Positions 18,056 to 28,220 of a stretch of DNA of 64,000 bases are shown piece after piece. The DNA lies in NCBI GenBank assembly GCA_041874755.1, contig CP102611.1:1178001-1242000 (forward strand). Reading direction: 5' to 3'. Made by a program: the position numbers and the translations under genes. This DNA is from Chitinibacter sp. SCUT-21 (GTDB lineage Bacteria; Pseudomonadota; Gammaproteobacteria; Burkholderiales; Chitinibacteraceae). Below the pieces are notes generated by a model. It saw only the letters and a program-made list of their open reading frames with translations. It did no database searches and was not told the DNA's origin. The first letter of the stretch is position 1. Each line of letters begins with the position of its first letter.

Positions 18056-19435
18056 TTAAAAATCTACCAATACAGCTTTAGCGGCCTTCACACCGCTGCG
18101 CACCGCGCCTTCCAGCGTAGCTGGAAACTCACCACGATATTTTTTGCCCATTGAGGCCAATCCGGCCGTGTAATCGCCAGCTAAATAAATGCCCTGCGTA
18201 GCGGTACGATTATCAGGGCGTTGCAAATCGGGCGTGCAGGCAAACGTTGCGCGCTTTTCGGTAATCACTTGCTGCTGGAGCACCAAATCGGGCAAGCCCA
18301 AACGCTGGTGCAGCTCTTCTTGCACTGCCATTGCCAAATCATCGTGACTTAAGCCGCTGTGCACGCCTTGCGCCGAGATCACGACCGCGATTAAGCCAGC
18401 GCAGCCATGCGTGACACCGCGATCAAAAATCCATTGCGAGTAAGCATCGGCTAGCCCCAGCATAGGCTGGCTGAGTTTTACATCAGCTTCGTACTGCAAA
18501 TACACGGTGACGATCGGCTGGTAAGGCCACGCTGCGAGTTGCTGCGCTAACTCGCTGGCCTGATTGGAATCGGCCAGCAGTTTGGCGGCTTGATGCGGCG
18601 CGGTTGCGATAATGACGGAGTCAAAACACTGTTCGCCACCATCCACACACCACCCCCCCGTATTGCCATGAATACTTTTTACACGTTGACCTAGCTGAAT
18701 ATACCCACCCTTATTCTTAACAAAATCGGCTACAGGCGCAGGAAATAAATCAGTAAAATCAAGTTTAGGTAGCATTAAATCAGATGCCGCACGGCGCCCG
18801 CCTAGGCTGTCGCGCAATACATTCAGCAGCACTTGTGCGCTCGCCAATTCCAGCGGCGTATTGAGTGCCGCCAATGTCAGCGGCGCCCAGAAGCGGCTGA
18901 TTAAGGTTTCGGGTTGGCGTTGTGCTTTCAGCCACTCGGCGACGGTGACATCATTTTTCAGCCGCCAGCCACGCCATTTCGCCACTTGAATCGCCCGGAT
19001 CAGCGCCCAGCGCTCGCCCCAGTTCAGCCCTTTGGCACGAAATAAACCAACAGCCAAATGCAGTGGAGCGGGTAAACGCGGGCATTCGAGTAAGAAATCG
19101 GGTTCCCCATTTTGTCCAACAGTCTGGAGTCGCATTGGTTGGCGTAAAAACGCTGCGTCCAAATCCATGCCGCATGCGCGCATCAAGCGCAGTAATTCAC
19201 TGTATGCACCGATGACCAAATGCTGGCCGTTATCGAGTGGCGCGGGTTTATTACTAGTGCTATGCGACGACAATGAAGCGCGCTCAACCCGCCGCGCTCG
19301 ACCGCCGAGCACTTTACCCGCTTCAAACACGGTGACCGCCACACCAGCCGCTGCCAGCTCTACCGCCGCCGCCATACCGGCGTAGCCGCCACCAATGATG
19401 GCGACGCGTTTACTGCTTGGGTTTAAAGCAGTCAT
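18056..19435 (-). CDS. hpnE: Hydroxysqualene dehydroxylase HpnE (FAD-dependent amine oxidase fold)
   Basis: A 459-residue flavoprotein. The N-terminal FAD motif is VAIIGGGYAGMAAAVELA followed by VFEAGKVLGGRAR, and the C-terminal flavin segment is GIYLAGDYTAGLASMGKK. HpnE reduces hydroxysqualene to squalene, the third step of the HpnC-HpnD-HpnE route. It starts 4 bp after the hpnD stop, with no strong ribosome site, so coupling is likely. Phytoene desaturase-like enzymes are the main alternative, but the neighbouring hpnD favours HpnE. Confidence 0.87.
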   Translation of the reverse strand: MTALNPSSKRVAIIGGGYAGMAAAVELAAAGVAVTVFEAGKVLGGRARRVERASLSSHSTSNKPAPLDNGQHLVIGAYSELLRLMRACGMDLDAAFLRQPMRLQTVGQNGEPDFLLECPRLPAPLHLAVGLFRAKGLNWGERWALIRAIQVAKWRGWRLKNDVTVAEWLKAQRQPETLISRFWAPLTLAALNTPLELASAQVLLNVLRDSLGGRRAASDLMLPKLDFTDLFPAPVADFVKNKGGYIQLGQRVKSIHGNTGGWCVDGGEQCFDSVIIATAPHQAAKLLADSNQASELAQQLAAWPYQPIVTVYLQYEADVKLSQPMLGLADAYSQWIFDRGVTHGCAGLIAVVISAQGVHSGLSHDDLAMAVQEELHQRLGLPDLVLQQQVITEKRATFACTPDLQRPDNRTATQGIYLAGDYTAGLASMGKKYRGEFPATLEGAVRSGVKAAKAVLVDF

Positions 19436-19439
19436 CGGT

Positions 19440-20276
19440 TTAGGCGAACCACCATGTTTTCCACGCCAACCAAAGCTTGCGAATCGGCGTCAGTGAAGTG
19501 CGCTGGTTTAAGACTTTCTGCGCGCCTTCCAAGCGAATCTCGGCCAAAGTCGCGCGGTAAATCGCCGCCATCACCAGACCTGTGCGCTGGTTTTTCTTAT
19601 CGACTTCGGGAAGCAGTTTCATCGCCTGCTCGTAATACTGCTCGGCACGATCGATTTGGAAATTCATCAAGGCTTTAAATTCGGCCGTTTCGCGGTAGTT
19701 CAGAATATCGGCCGCGGGCACGTTAAAGCGTTGCAACTCGTCCACCGGCAGATAAATCCGGCCACGACGTGCGTCTTCGCCGACGTCACGAATGATATTG
19801 GTCAACTGAAACGCGATCCCCAAATCGTGCGCGTATTTCAGCGTTTTGCGATCGGTATAGCCAAAAATACTGGCCGCCAATTGGCCGACGACGCTGGCAA
19901 CGCGGTAGCAATACAGGTGTAGATCTTTAAAGCTGTTGTAGCGCGCCTGATTCAGATCCATCTCCATGCCGTCGATGATTTCCAAAAACAACTCGCGCGG
20001 TAAATCGTAGGCTTTGACCGCTGGCAGCAGCGATTGCGTAACCGGATGCTGCGGCGCGCCGGCGTACATCTGATCGACTTCATTGCGCCACCAGTTCAGC
20101 GTGGTACGCGCGACGCCTTCGTCGGTGCATTCGTCGACCACGTCGTCGACCTCACGACAGAAGGCGTACAAGGCGGTAATCGCGATGCGTTTTTCTGGGC
20201 TTAAAAAGCGAAAGCTGTAATAAAAACTCGAGCCACTTTTGGCCGCTTTGTCTTCGCAATATTGATCAGGAGTCAC
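19440..20276 (-). CDS. hpnD: Presqualene diphosphate synthase HpnD
   Basis: A 278-residue squalene/phytoene synthase-fold enzyme. Both Mg-binding aspartate motifs are visible: FCREVDDVVDE near residue 45 and RDVGEDARRGRIYLP near residue 170. The N-terminus (SGSSFYYSFRFLSPEKR) is typical of HpnD, which condenses two farnesyl diphosphates to presqualene diphosphate. It begins at GTG (20274-20276), 14 bp after the lipoprotein gene. The expected partner hpnC and the cyclase shc are not in this window. Confidence 0.87.
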   Translation of the reverse strand: MTPDQYCEDKAAKSGSSFYYSFRFLSPEKRIAITALYAFCREVDDVVDECTDEGVARTTLNWWRNEVDQMYAGAPQHPVTQSLLPAVKAYDLPRELFLEIIDGMEMDLNQARYNSFKDLHLYCYRVASVVGQLAASIFGYTDRKTLKYAHDLGIAFQLTNIIRDVGEDARRGRIYLPVDELQRFNVPAADILNYRETAEFKALMNFQIDRAEQYYEQAMKLLPEVDKKNQRTGLVMAAIYRATLAEIRLEGAQKVLNQRTSLTPIRKLWLAWKTWWFA

Positions 20277-20290
20277 GGAAAATCTCAGGT

Positions 20291-21007
20291 TTAAGGTTTT
20301 GGTGTTGTCAGCGGAATACGCACTTCGCGGCTAACGCCCGATGGGCCTGGGAATGGCATAAACAAGCTGCGAATCAGCCACGGCACAGCCGATTCTAGCT
20401 CGTCATTTTGGCTGCGATTGCGGGCTCGACCTTCGTACAACTTGGCAAATTCGCCTTTATCCAGCGTTTTGCGGTCCAAAATGTCGACAAACACTTCACG
20501 CGTATAGACGGTTTCATTGATGGTTTGGCTACCGACGATGCCCGTTTCCGGATAATAACGCGGAATAAACACGACACTGCCGCCACTGACTACGCGCTGA
20601 TAGCTAACCGAATATCCAATCGTGCCCCAAATTGGCTGTTGATAGGATTTGTTTTTCCCATCGTCGATTTGATAATCAAGGCGCACCAACCAATCGGCTT
20701 GCTTTGGATCATGTTGCCAAATCAAGCCCTGCTCGACCAATTGTTGCGCTAGCTCGGCTTCAAACTGTTGATGCGCCAAGCTTTGTGCCTGCGATGCGCT
20801 GCGCTCAATCACAAACGCTTTTGGTTTGGCCATTGCCGCAGCGACTGCCGCGGCGCCAGATGCAGCAGGTGCCGATGCTTTTAACACGCCAACCGGCAAC
20901 TGGTGACGTACCGACACTGTCGACACAAAACTTGGGTCAGAGCTCAAACTTGAGCACGCGGCAAGAACAAGCGTCAACAAAAGGGGCAAGAGGCCGCGCG
21001 CTAACAT
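20291..21007 (-). CDS. DUF4136-type lipoprotein
   Basis: A 238-residue predicted lipoprotein. The signal peptide ends in the lipobox LAAC with the lipid-attachment cysteine at residue 18. The mature part resembles DUF4136 proteins (ADWLVRLDYQIDDGK, SYQQPIWG, REVFVDILDRKT, LYEGRARN, PWLIRSLFMPFPG). An Ala-rich segment lies at about 48-60. Its function is unknown; such proteins sit at the outer membrane. The ATG overlaps the aroC stop by one base (TAATG), so translation is coupled. Confidence 0.75.
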   Translation of the reverse strand: MLARGLLPLLLTLVLAACSSLSSDPSFVSTVSVRHQLPVGVLKASAPAASGAAAVAAAMAKPKAFVIERSASQAQSLAHQQFEAELAQQLVEQGLIWQHDPKQADWLVRLDYQIDDGKNKSYQQPIWGTIGYSVSYQRVVSGGSVVFIPRYYPETGIVGSQTINETVYTREVFVDILDRKTLDKGEFAKLYEGRARNRSQNDELESAVPWLIRSLFMPFPGPSGVSREVRIPLTTPKP

Positions 21008-22107
21008 TAGGCTATTTTTCCTGGAATTTGCGGTGTATTGACCACCACATCACCGCATTGTGCACGGTGGCGCAGTGCGTGATCGATTAGCACCAAGGCG
21101 AGCATCGCTTCGGCAATCGGCGTGGCACGAATGCCAACACACGGGTCGTGACGGCCGGTGGTCGCCATCATCACTGGATTGCCCTGTTTATCAATCGACT
21201 GGCGTTCTTGTGCGATACTGGAGGTGGGTTTAACCGCCAAGTTCACAGTGATATCCTGCCCTGTCGATATACCCCCGAGAATGCCACCGGCGTGATTGGT
21301 CGCGAAACCATTTGGAGTTAACTCATCGCAATGCACTGAACCGCGCTGAGCGATGCTGTCAAAACCCGCGCCAATTTCCACGCCTTTAACGGCGTTGATA
21401 TTCATCATCGCGTAGGCGATTTCGGCATCCAGGCGATCGTAAACCGGCTCGCCCCAACCTACAGGTACGTTTTCTGCAACGACGGTAATTTGCGCGCCAA
21501 CTGAATCACGCTCTTTGCGGATCGCGTCCATGTAGTCTTCGAGCTGCGGCACAATTTCAGCGTTCGGCGCGAAGAAAGCGTTTTCAGACACGTGATCCCA
21601 GCTTTGGAAAGGGATATCGACTTCGCCCAATTTGCTCATATAACCGCGAATCACGATGCCAAATTTTTCTTTTAGCCATTTCTTAGCAATTGCACCGGCC
21701 GCAACGCGCACGGCGGTTTCACGCGCTGAAGAGCGACCGCCACCGCGTGGATCACGGATGCCGTATTTGTGCCAGTAGGTGTAGTCAGCGTGGCCCGGGC
21801 GGAATGTCTCAGTAATTTTGCCGTAGTCTTGGCTGCGTTGGTCTTGGTTGCGAATCAATAGCGCAATCGGTGTGCCGGTAGTTTTGCCTTCATAAATACC
21901 AGACAAAATCTCAACCGTATCGGGCTCTTTACGCTGCGTAACGTGGCGGCTGGTGCCGGGTTTGCGGCGATCGAGTTCAAGCTGAATGTCTTCTAGTGAC
22001 AACTCCATCCCCGGAGGGCAACCATCAACGATGCAGCCAATGCCCGCGCCATGGCTTTCGCCAAAAGAAGTTACTGTAAACAACAAGCCCAAACTATTGC
22101 CCGACAT
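21007..22107 (-). CDS. aroC: Chorismate synthase
   Basis: Converts EPSP to chorismate, the last common step to aromatic amino acids, folate and quinones, using reduced FMN. The 366-residue sequence is complete with the family signatures GESHGAGIG near the N-terminus, [18 protein letters not shown], and the C-terminal [17 protein letters not shown]. It is the first gene of the minus-strand group that continues into the DUF4136 lipoprotein and hpnDE. The ATG is preceded by AGG about 9 nt upstream. Confidence 0.97.
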   Translation of the reverse strand: MSGNSLGLLFTVTSFGESHGAGIGCIVDGCPPGMELSLEDIQLELDRRKPGTSRHVTQRKEPDTVEILSGIYEGKTTGTPIALLIRNQDQRSQDYGKITETFRPGHADYTYWHKYGIRDPRGGGRSSARETAVRVAAGAIAKKWLKEKFGIVIRGYMSKLGEVDIPFQSWDHVSENAFFAPNAEIVPQLEDYMDAIRKERDSVGAQITVVAENVPVGWGEPVYDRLDAEIAYAMMNINAVKGVEIGAGFDSIAQRGSVHCDELTPNGFATNHAGGILGGISTGQDITVNLAVKPTSSIAQERQSIDKQGNPVMMATTGRHDPCVGIRATPIAEAMLALVLIDHALRHRAQCGDVVVNTPQIPGKIA

Positions 22108-22182
22108 TTGCCTACCCCTGCAATTTCAAATGAATTTTGCGCAATTTTAGCACGGCAGCTTGTACGCCTTGTTTATACAGAT

Positions 22183-22217
22183 AAAAAAAACCGCCCAATC
22201 GGTAAAATTGGACGGTT
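22183..22217 (-). terminator. Intrinsic terminator of the first porin gene (minus strand)
   Basis: A 10-bp stem with one mismatch (22190-22199 with 22207-22216) is followed on the minus strand by eight U residues (22183-22190). It lies between the porin stop and aroC. Confidence 0.75.
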
Positions 22218-22345
22218 CAACAAGCGGTTCTGCACAACAGAGGCGAACAGGCAAAAAGTCACATATTCACAAACTGGCGCCTTATTTGAAAGGCACAAAA
22301 GCTGTTTTATATACGCACTTTGCCTAAGCCTTTTAACTTCAGCAA

Positions 22346-23425
22346 TTAGAAATCGCTGCGAACACCAACTGCAAAAAAGCCTACATCCTGGCCGGCATTC
22401 ACTGAATAGCCAGATTCTGTGGTGAATGTACTGTTTTTGTCGTTATTTACTTGTGAGTAGCTACCGATCAAGCGAGTGCGTTTGCTCAAGCTATATGCGG
22501 CGGCAAGCGTATATTGATCAGCGCCTGAATCTGCATAGCTATCAACATCATTCACATTCAGATAGGCAGCTTGGAAGCTGAATTTATCCACTTTATATGT
22601 GGCGGCCACAGCATAGGTGTCTTGATCTCGCGACATTTTGCCATCATCACGCGTTACGCGCTCCCAGGTAGCGCCCAAACCAAAGTCAGCGTAATTTACA
22701 TTTGCGCCCACCATATAGCCGCTGATGCTCGCGCCTGAAGTGGCTTTTGAGCTAATTTTTGAAGATTTGTAATCAGAATTCTGATCATCTTTCAACGAGT
22801 ATGAAGCACCCACATTGAACATTTTGTCTTTATAGAATGCACCGATATTGTAATCAGATGGATCAACTTTATCGGTTTTTTCACCAATCGTATAAGAGGC
22901 TTGTGCACCAAAACCACCCAAGCTTGGCGTTTCATAAAAAATCACCGAGCCTTGACGATCACCCAGACGGCGCAGCATGCTCGATGAGCCCATATAGCTG
23001 GATGAATCATTCATCGAGCCCTCCAGTGCTGGAGCAATATTCTTGTAAATGTTTTTATAAGCATTATCCATTTTACCAAAGCGGGCAAAACCGAAATCGC
23101 CTTTATAACCAATATAAGTATCGCGTGAACCAAATGCAGTACCTTCTTTATTGTATGGATCACCTACGCGAAAACGGCTTTCCAACACCCATACCAAATC
23201 ACCACCAAAATCTAATTTATCAACACCGCTAAAGCGAATACGTGAGCTCTGATCATTTAAGAGCAATTTATTTTCGCCATCGCTTTTTGAACCAGCTTTT
23301 ACGCCGGTACTGTCTGGGCTAACATATTCAAGAGCAGTGCGCACACTTCCTGTGATTGATACTTCGGCTTGCGCCAATGGAGCGGCAAAAATCGCTGCAA
23401 GCGACAAGACCATCAATTTGTTCAT
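22346..23425 (-). CDS. Gram-negative porin (neisserial type), copy 1
   Basis: A 359-residue outer-membrane protein. The signal peptide ends with PLAQA before EVSITGSV, the normal start of beta-strand 1 in neisserial-type porins. Further landmarks are RIRFSGVDKLDFGGDLVWVLE, FGSRDTYIGYKGDFGFARFGK (loop/strand 2-3) and a C-terminal phenylalanine (GVRSDF) for BAM recognition. It should form a trimeric 16-stranded diffusion channel. It is clearly more distant from the next two porins than they are from each other. The gene has its own terminator and a 289-bp upstream gap. Confidence 0.92.
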   Translation of the reverse strand: MNKLMVLSLAAIFAAPLAQAEVSITGSVRTALEYVSPDSTGVKAGSKSDGENKLLLNDQSSRIRFSGVDKLDFGGDLVWVLESRFRVGDPYNKEGTAFGSRDTYIGYKGDFGFARFGKMDNAYKNIYKNIAPALEGSMNDSSSYMGSSSMLRRLGDRQGSVIFYETPSLGGFGAQASYTIGEKTDKVDPSDYNIGAFYKDKMFNVGASYSLKDDQNSDYKSSKISSKATSGASISGYMVGANVNYADFGLGATWERVTRDDGKMSRDQDTYAVAATYKVDKFSFQAAYLNVNDVDSYADSGADQYTLAAAYSLSKRTRLIGSYSQVNNDKNSTFTTESGYSVNAGQDVGFFAVGVRSDF

Positions 23426-23655
23426 TTTGGATTACCTCAGGAATTAAATAGAAATAGTAGCGATTTGAAAATTGAGCGCTAACAGTAGAAACATTCCATA
23501 TATACAGCACCAGCTTGCTCACATGTAAATGCTACGAATTATTACCGAGCGCATTTCAAATACACGACTGAATCATAGTCAAGCCACATTACAAAGCAAT
23601 GACAAATCAATTGCAAAAAACATAAAAACAACACCGGATATGGATATCCCAGAGA

Positions 23656-23689
23656 TAAAAAAAGGCAGCCTAAGCTGCCTTTTCTTTTT
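23656..23689. terminator. Bidirectional intrinsic terminator after porin copy 2
   Basis: A perfect 10-bp stem AAAAGGCAGC/GCTGCCTTTT (23660-23669 with 23674-23683) has A-rich and T-rich flanks. It lies 25 bp after the stop of porin copy 2. Confidence 0.85.
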
Positions 23690-23714
23690 GACGATCTAAA
23701 CTGAACAAGTCAGA

Positions 23715-24761
23715 TTAGAATGCGGTCCAAGTGTAAACCAGAGCGCGAGTTACGTTGTCGTCTTTACCGTTCCAACCGTCAAGAGCCCAACCTGGCAATG
23801 CAGTTTGAGATGGATTGTCGATCATTTGGTGACGAACTTGTACGCCGGCCCAAGTGTTTTTACCCAATTGAGTATCCCACTGGAACGCAACTTGTTGGAT
23901 TTCGTTGTTGTACTCTACGCCAGCTGCTTTCAGGCGATCTTTGTACTGGTAAGACAAAGTGAAGCCAGAGAAGCTTACGCCAGCCAAGTACTGATCGAAA
24001 TCAGCTTCTTGACCTGCAGCATTTTCCCACGCATTGTTTTTGTATGCAGCACGGAAACCGAAGTCACCGAATGAACCGCGAACACCAGCGTGGATCAATT
24101 GTGAGTTAGCACCTGGAGCGTCTTTAGAACCAGAAACTGAGTCATTTGCACCTGCAGCCCAAGTACCAACCAAGCGGTCGTTATTGTACTGGTAGCCCAA
24201 GTCAAAGTTGAAGCCTGCAACGCCGAAGCCAGCAGTCAAATCGTAACCATCGCCAGAGCCTACGCCAGTAGCTTGAGCACCCAATTTGTATTGAGCAGTG
24301 AAGCTGAAGCCACCGAAGTTTGGTGAGAAGTAAGAGATTGAGTCAGCCCAAGTATTTTCGAACGCACCGAAGTCAGCCCACAAGTTACCTGTACCTTTAA
24401 CGCCGTATGGCCAGTCCATAGTCAGGTAAGAGTTAGTGAATTGGTTACCGAAACGCAATTCACCCCAACCGCCTTGGTAGCCGATCCAAGCTTCGCGTTT
24501 ACCGAAGCTGTCGAAACGGTAGTCAGTAGCGATCTTTTGAGCTACTTTCCATTTCAGAGTATTGCCGCTATCCAGTTTTTCGCTGCCGTTGAAGTTGATA
24601 ACGATTGCAACTTCTTCCAACAATTTGCCATCGCCATCAGCAGTATTGTTAGTGCGGTAGAACAGGTCCATTTCAGCAGAACCAGTGATAGATACATCAG
24701 CGAAAGCTGGTGCAGAAACTGCAGCTGCTACAGCAGCAGCGATCAGAACACGCTTGAACAT
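23715..24761 (-). CDS. Gram-negative porin, copy 2 (paralogue of copy 3)
   Basis: A 348-residue porin starting MFKRVLIAAA with a signal peptide cleaved after PAFA. I chose the ATG ending at 24761 because GGAG lies 9 nt upstream and the signal peptide begins there; the frame is open 13 codons further. The N-terminal third matches copy 3 closely (REAWIGYQGGWGELRFGNQF is identical), and both end in WTAF. These features fit trimeric beta-barrel diffusion channels. The acidic, short loop segments differ from copy 3, suggesting different solute preferences. Confidence 0.92.
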   Translation of the reverse strand: MFKRVLIAAAVAAAVSAPAFADVSITGSAEMDLFYRTNNTADGDGKLLEEVAIVINFNGSEKLDSGNTLKWKVAQKIATDYRFDSFGKREAWIGYQGGWGELRFGNQFTNSYLTMDWPYGVKGTGNLWADFGAFENTWADSISYFSPNFGGFSFTAQYKLGAQATGVGSGDGYDLTAGFGVAGFNFDLGYQYNNDRLVGTWAAGANDSVSGSKDAPGANSQLIHAGVRGSFGDFGFRAAYKNNAWENAAGQEADFDQYLAGVSFSGFTLSYQYKDRLKAAGVEYNNEIQQVAFQWDTQLGKNTWAGVQVRHQMIDNPSQTALPGWALDGWNGKDDNVTRALVYTWTAF

Positions 24762-24929
24762 TATTAATTTCTCCAAGAGACGAGAGTTAGTTAAAACCAC
24801 CGTAACAGCGACTTGGTTTTTATTGCCGCTGATTTACAAACTCGAGAATACGCAACCTCACATAGCATGGCAAACCGAACTTACGTTCTTTCTTTGGTGT
24901 GTCACATTGATACAACATTTTCAAACAAC

Positions 24930-24957
24930 AAAAAACGGCGCCGAAGCGCCGTTTTTT
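24930..24957. terminator. Strong bidirectional terminator between porin copies 2 and 3
   Basis: A perfect 12-bp stem (24930-24941 with 24946-24957, CGAA tetraloop) whose outer six pairs are A-U. It ends porin copy 3 transcription 22 bp after its stop. Confidence 0.9.
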
Positions 24958-24979
24958 CCCACTTAAACCCAATTGTTGC

Positions 24980-26089
24980 TTAGAACGCGGTCCAAGTTCC
25001 CACCAAAATACGTGTTGCTGAATCTTCGCCGTTATTGGCTGCGCCATCAAGCTGCCAAGAACCATGCATCACGCTAGTTTTGTTTGCATTATCAAACATA
25101 TGATGACGAGCCTGGATAAAGGCAGAGGTATTTTTTGACAAGGCATAGTTGTATTGCGCGTTGATCACATCAATACCATCATTCGCAGTAACGCCATCGG
25201 TTTTACTATCAGCAACGCGCTGATAACCCAAGTTCATATTGTGTTTGCCTGTAGTGTAACCTGCACGAATCAAGTACTGATCGACGGTTGTTTTACCAGT
25301 ACCAGTGTGGATTTTATCATTGACATCGCCTTTCCACTCATTGCGTTTGTAGGCTGCAGCCACATCGAAGCCACCAATAAAGTAGCGAGCGCCAGCATTA
25401 ATTACACTTGCTTTATTATCTTTAGAGAAATCACCTGACTTACCCCAACCACCATTGGCACCAAATACAAAGGCTTCTGAAGATGCGGCACCATTATTCC
25501 GTGCCTCAGAGTAGCCTGCATCCAAACGCAACTTACCGGCAGCCCCCATATCCGCATTGTATGTACCAGTCACCTCATACGCATAGGCATCACCAGTACC
25601 TTCGCCTAAATCGTACTGAGCCTGCATAGAGAAGCCACCAAAATCAGGCGAGAAGTAGCTAATTGCACGAGCATAATTTACCGATTGCGCACCAAAATCA
25701 GCCCACAAATTACCTTGACCTTGTGCACCATACGGCCAATCCAGCGTCAGATATTGATTCGAGAATTGATTACCAAAGCGCAGCTCACCCCAACCGCCTT
25801 GGTAACCAATCCAGGCCTCACGTTGGCCAAATGAATCATAACGATAATCGGTCGCCACTTTTTGCGCCAAACGCCACTTTAGCGTATCACCAGAATCCAA
25901 CTTATCTTTACCATCGATGTTTACGATGATGGCAACTTCCTGGCCAAACGCATTTTCACCATTCGAAGCAACCTGATTCGTGCGGTAGAAGAAATCCATC
26001 TCAGCAGAACCGCTGATTGAAACTTCGGCCATCACAGGTGTAGATACAGCAGCTGCTACAGCAGCGGAAATCAAAATTCGTTTAAACAT
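24980..26089 (-). CDS. Gram-negative porin, copy 3 (paralogue of copy 2)
   Basis: A 369-residue porin starting MFKRILISAA, signal peptide ending PVMA before EVSISGSAEMDFFYRTN. The ATG ending at 26089 has GGAG 6 nt upstream; an open 30-codon extension before it lacks a plausible N-terminus. It shares its first ~130 residues with copy 2 at high identity and the C-terminal WTAF, but carries extra loop sequence in the middle. The tandem layout with separate terminators suggests duplication followed by independent expression. Confidence 0.92.
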   Translation of the reverse strand: MFKRILISAAVAAAVSTPVMAEVSISGSAEMDFFYRTNQVASNGENAFGQEVAIIVNIDGKDKLDSGDTLKWRLAQKVATDYRYDSFGQREAWIGYQGGWGELRFGNQFSNQYLTLDWPYGAQGQGNLWADFGAQSVNYARAISYFSPDFGGFSMQAQYDLGEGTGDAYAYEVTGTYNADMGAAGKLRLDAGYSEARNNGAASSEAFVFGANGGWGKSGDFSKDNKASVINAGARYFIGGFDVAAAYKRNEWKGDVNDKIHTGTGKTTVDQYLIRAGYTTGKHNMNLGYQRVADSKTDGVTANDGIDVINAQYNYALSKNTSAFIQARHHMFDNANKTSVMHGSWQLDGAANNGEDSATRILVGTWTAF

Positions 26090-26234
26090 AATCGTCTCCA
26101 AGTTACCCGCTTTCACATATTCGTTCGGGATGCGCCATTGTGCATCTGAGCCGCGGCCAATTCTGTGCAAAACTGCCATTCCAATCGGGTAAAACTACAC
26201 AGAAAAGCCACGGGTTTAGAGCGCCGCAAAAAAG

Positions 26235-26266
26235 AAAAGCCAGCCAATTAAATTGGCTGGCTTTTT
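26235..26266. terminator. Bidirectional intrinsic terminator after gapA
   Basis: A 15-bp inverted repeat (26235-26249 with 26251-26265) made of AAAAGCCAGCCAATT and its complement. It lies about 45 bp after the gapA stop, between gapA and the porin promoter region. Confidence 0.87.
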
Positions 26267-26309
26267 GGAGACAAAATCAATTACTAAGCTTTAAATCACT
26301 TGACGGCAA

Positions 26310-27317
<1,008 letters not shown>

Positions 27318-27435
27318 TCATCTCCAAGATGGATCGAATAAATCGGGACGCCTAAGCATGCACCATTTATTGCATACTTGCCTTTGCGCCATGACAAAAA
27401 CAACTCAAAAAAAGCAATGGGGGCAACTTACCCCC

Positions 27436-27463
27436 AAAAAGCAAATCGGGCAAATTGCCCGAC
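27436..27463 (-). terminator. Intrinsic terminator after eda (minus strand)
   Basis: An 8-bp stem TCGGGCAA/TTGCCCGA (27446-27453 with 27455-27462) is followed on the minus strand by AUUUGCUUUUU. A second GGGGG/CCCCC hairpin lies just beyond at 27419-27435. Both are between eda and gapA. Confidence 0.7.
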
Positions 27464-27475
27464 TGCATTTATTTC

Positions 27476-28099
27476 TTAACCACGCAGACCAGCGGCTTCG
27501 CGCGCCAAGGCAGTAATACCAGCCCAATCACCTTTAGCCACCATGTCTTTTGGCGCCAACCAAGAGCCACCAACACAACCGACATTAGGCAAAGCCAACA
27601 GTTTTGGCGCCGACTCAACACTCACGCCACCAGTTGGACAGAACAGGATTTGTGGCAATGGACCACCCAAGGCCTTGAGCATCGCCAAACTGCCTGCTTG
27701 TTCAGCCGGGAACAATTTCATCGCATCGAAGCCCTCTTCCAAAGCGGCGATAGCCTCTGAAGGAGTCATCACACCAGGCAACAAAGCAATACCACACTCG
27801 CGTGCAGCAGCAGCTAATTTAGGTGTTAAACCCGGAGTAACCGCAAATACAGCGCCAGCTTCTTTTGCTTGAGCAAACTGCTCTGGGCGTACAACAGTAC
27901 CCACGCCCACAATCGCACCAGGAACGTTATCAGCAATCGCTTTGACTGCGGGAAGCGCAGCATCAGTACGCAGTGTCACTTCCAAAACACGAATGCCACC
28001 TTCCACCAAAGCTTTAGCCAATGGCACTGCGTGTTCTACGTTTTCAATTACCAACACTGGCATAACAGTGCAAGAGCGCATGATGTCACGAATCTGCAT
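27476..28099 (-). CDS. eda: KDPG/KHG aldolase
   Basis: Splits 2-keto-3-deoxy-6-phosphogluconate into pyruvate and glyceraldehyde 3-phosphate, the last Entner-Doudoroff step. The 207-residue class I aldolase shows the catalytic glutamate E40 (VLEVTLRT) and the Schiff-base lysine K128 (DAMKLFPAE), with GVGTV and CPTGGV phosphate-binding loops. It lies 121 bp after edd on the same strand, ahead of gapA. GGA precedes the ATG by 8 nt. Confidence 0.96.
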   Translation of the reverse strand: MQIRDIMRSCTVMPVLVIENVEHAVPLAKALVEGGIRVLEVTLRTDAALPAVKAIADNVPGAIVGVGTVVRPEQFAQAKEAGAVFAVTPGLTPKLAAAARECGIALLPGVMTPSEAIAALEEGFDAMKLFPAEQAGSLAMLKALGGPLPQILFCPTGGVSVESAPKLLALPNVGCVGGSWLAPKDMVAKGDWAGITALAREAAGLRG

Positions 28100-28220
28100 G
28101 AGAATTTCCGTCTTTTAGATTGCGGCTTGAGTATTTTTTCAAGCTCTGCAAAGGTTTCAAATCGGCCAGCGCATCCCCTCACACACCAGCCGCTCACTAC
28201 AAAATATTTGATTAACTTTC

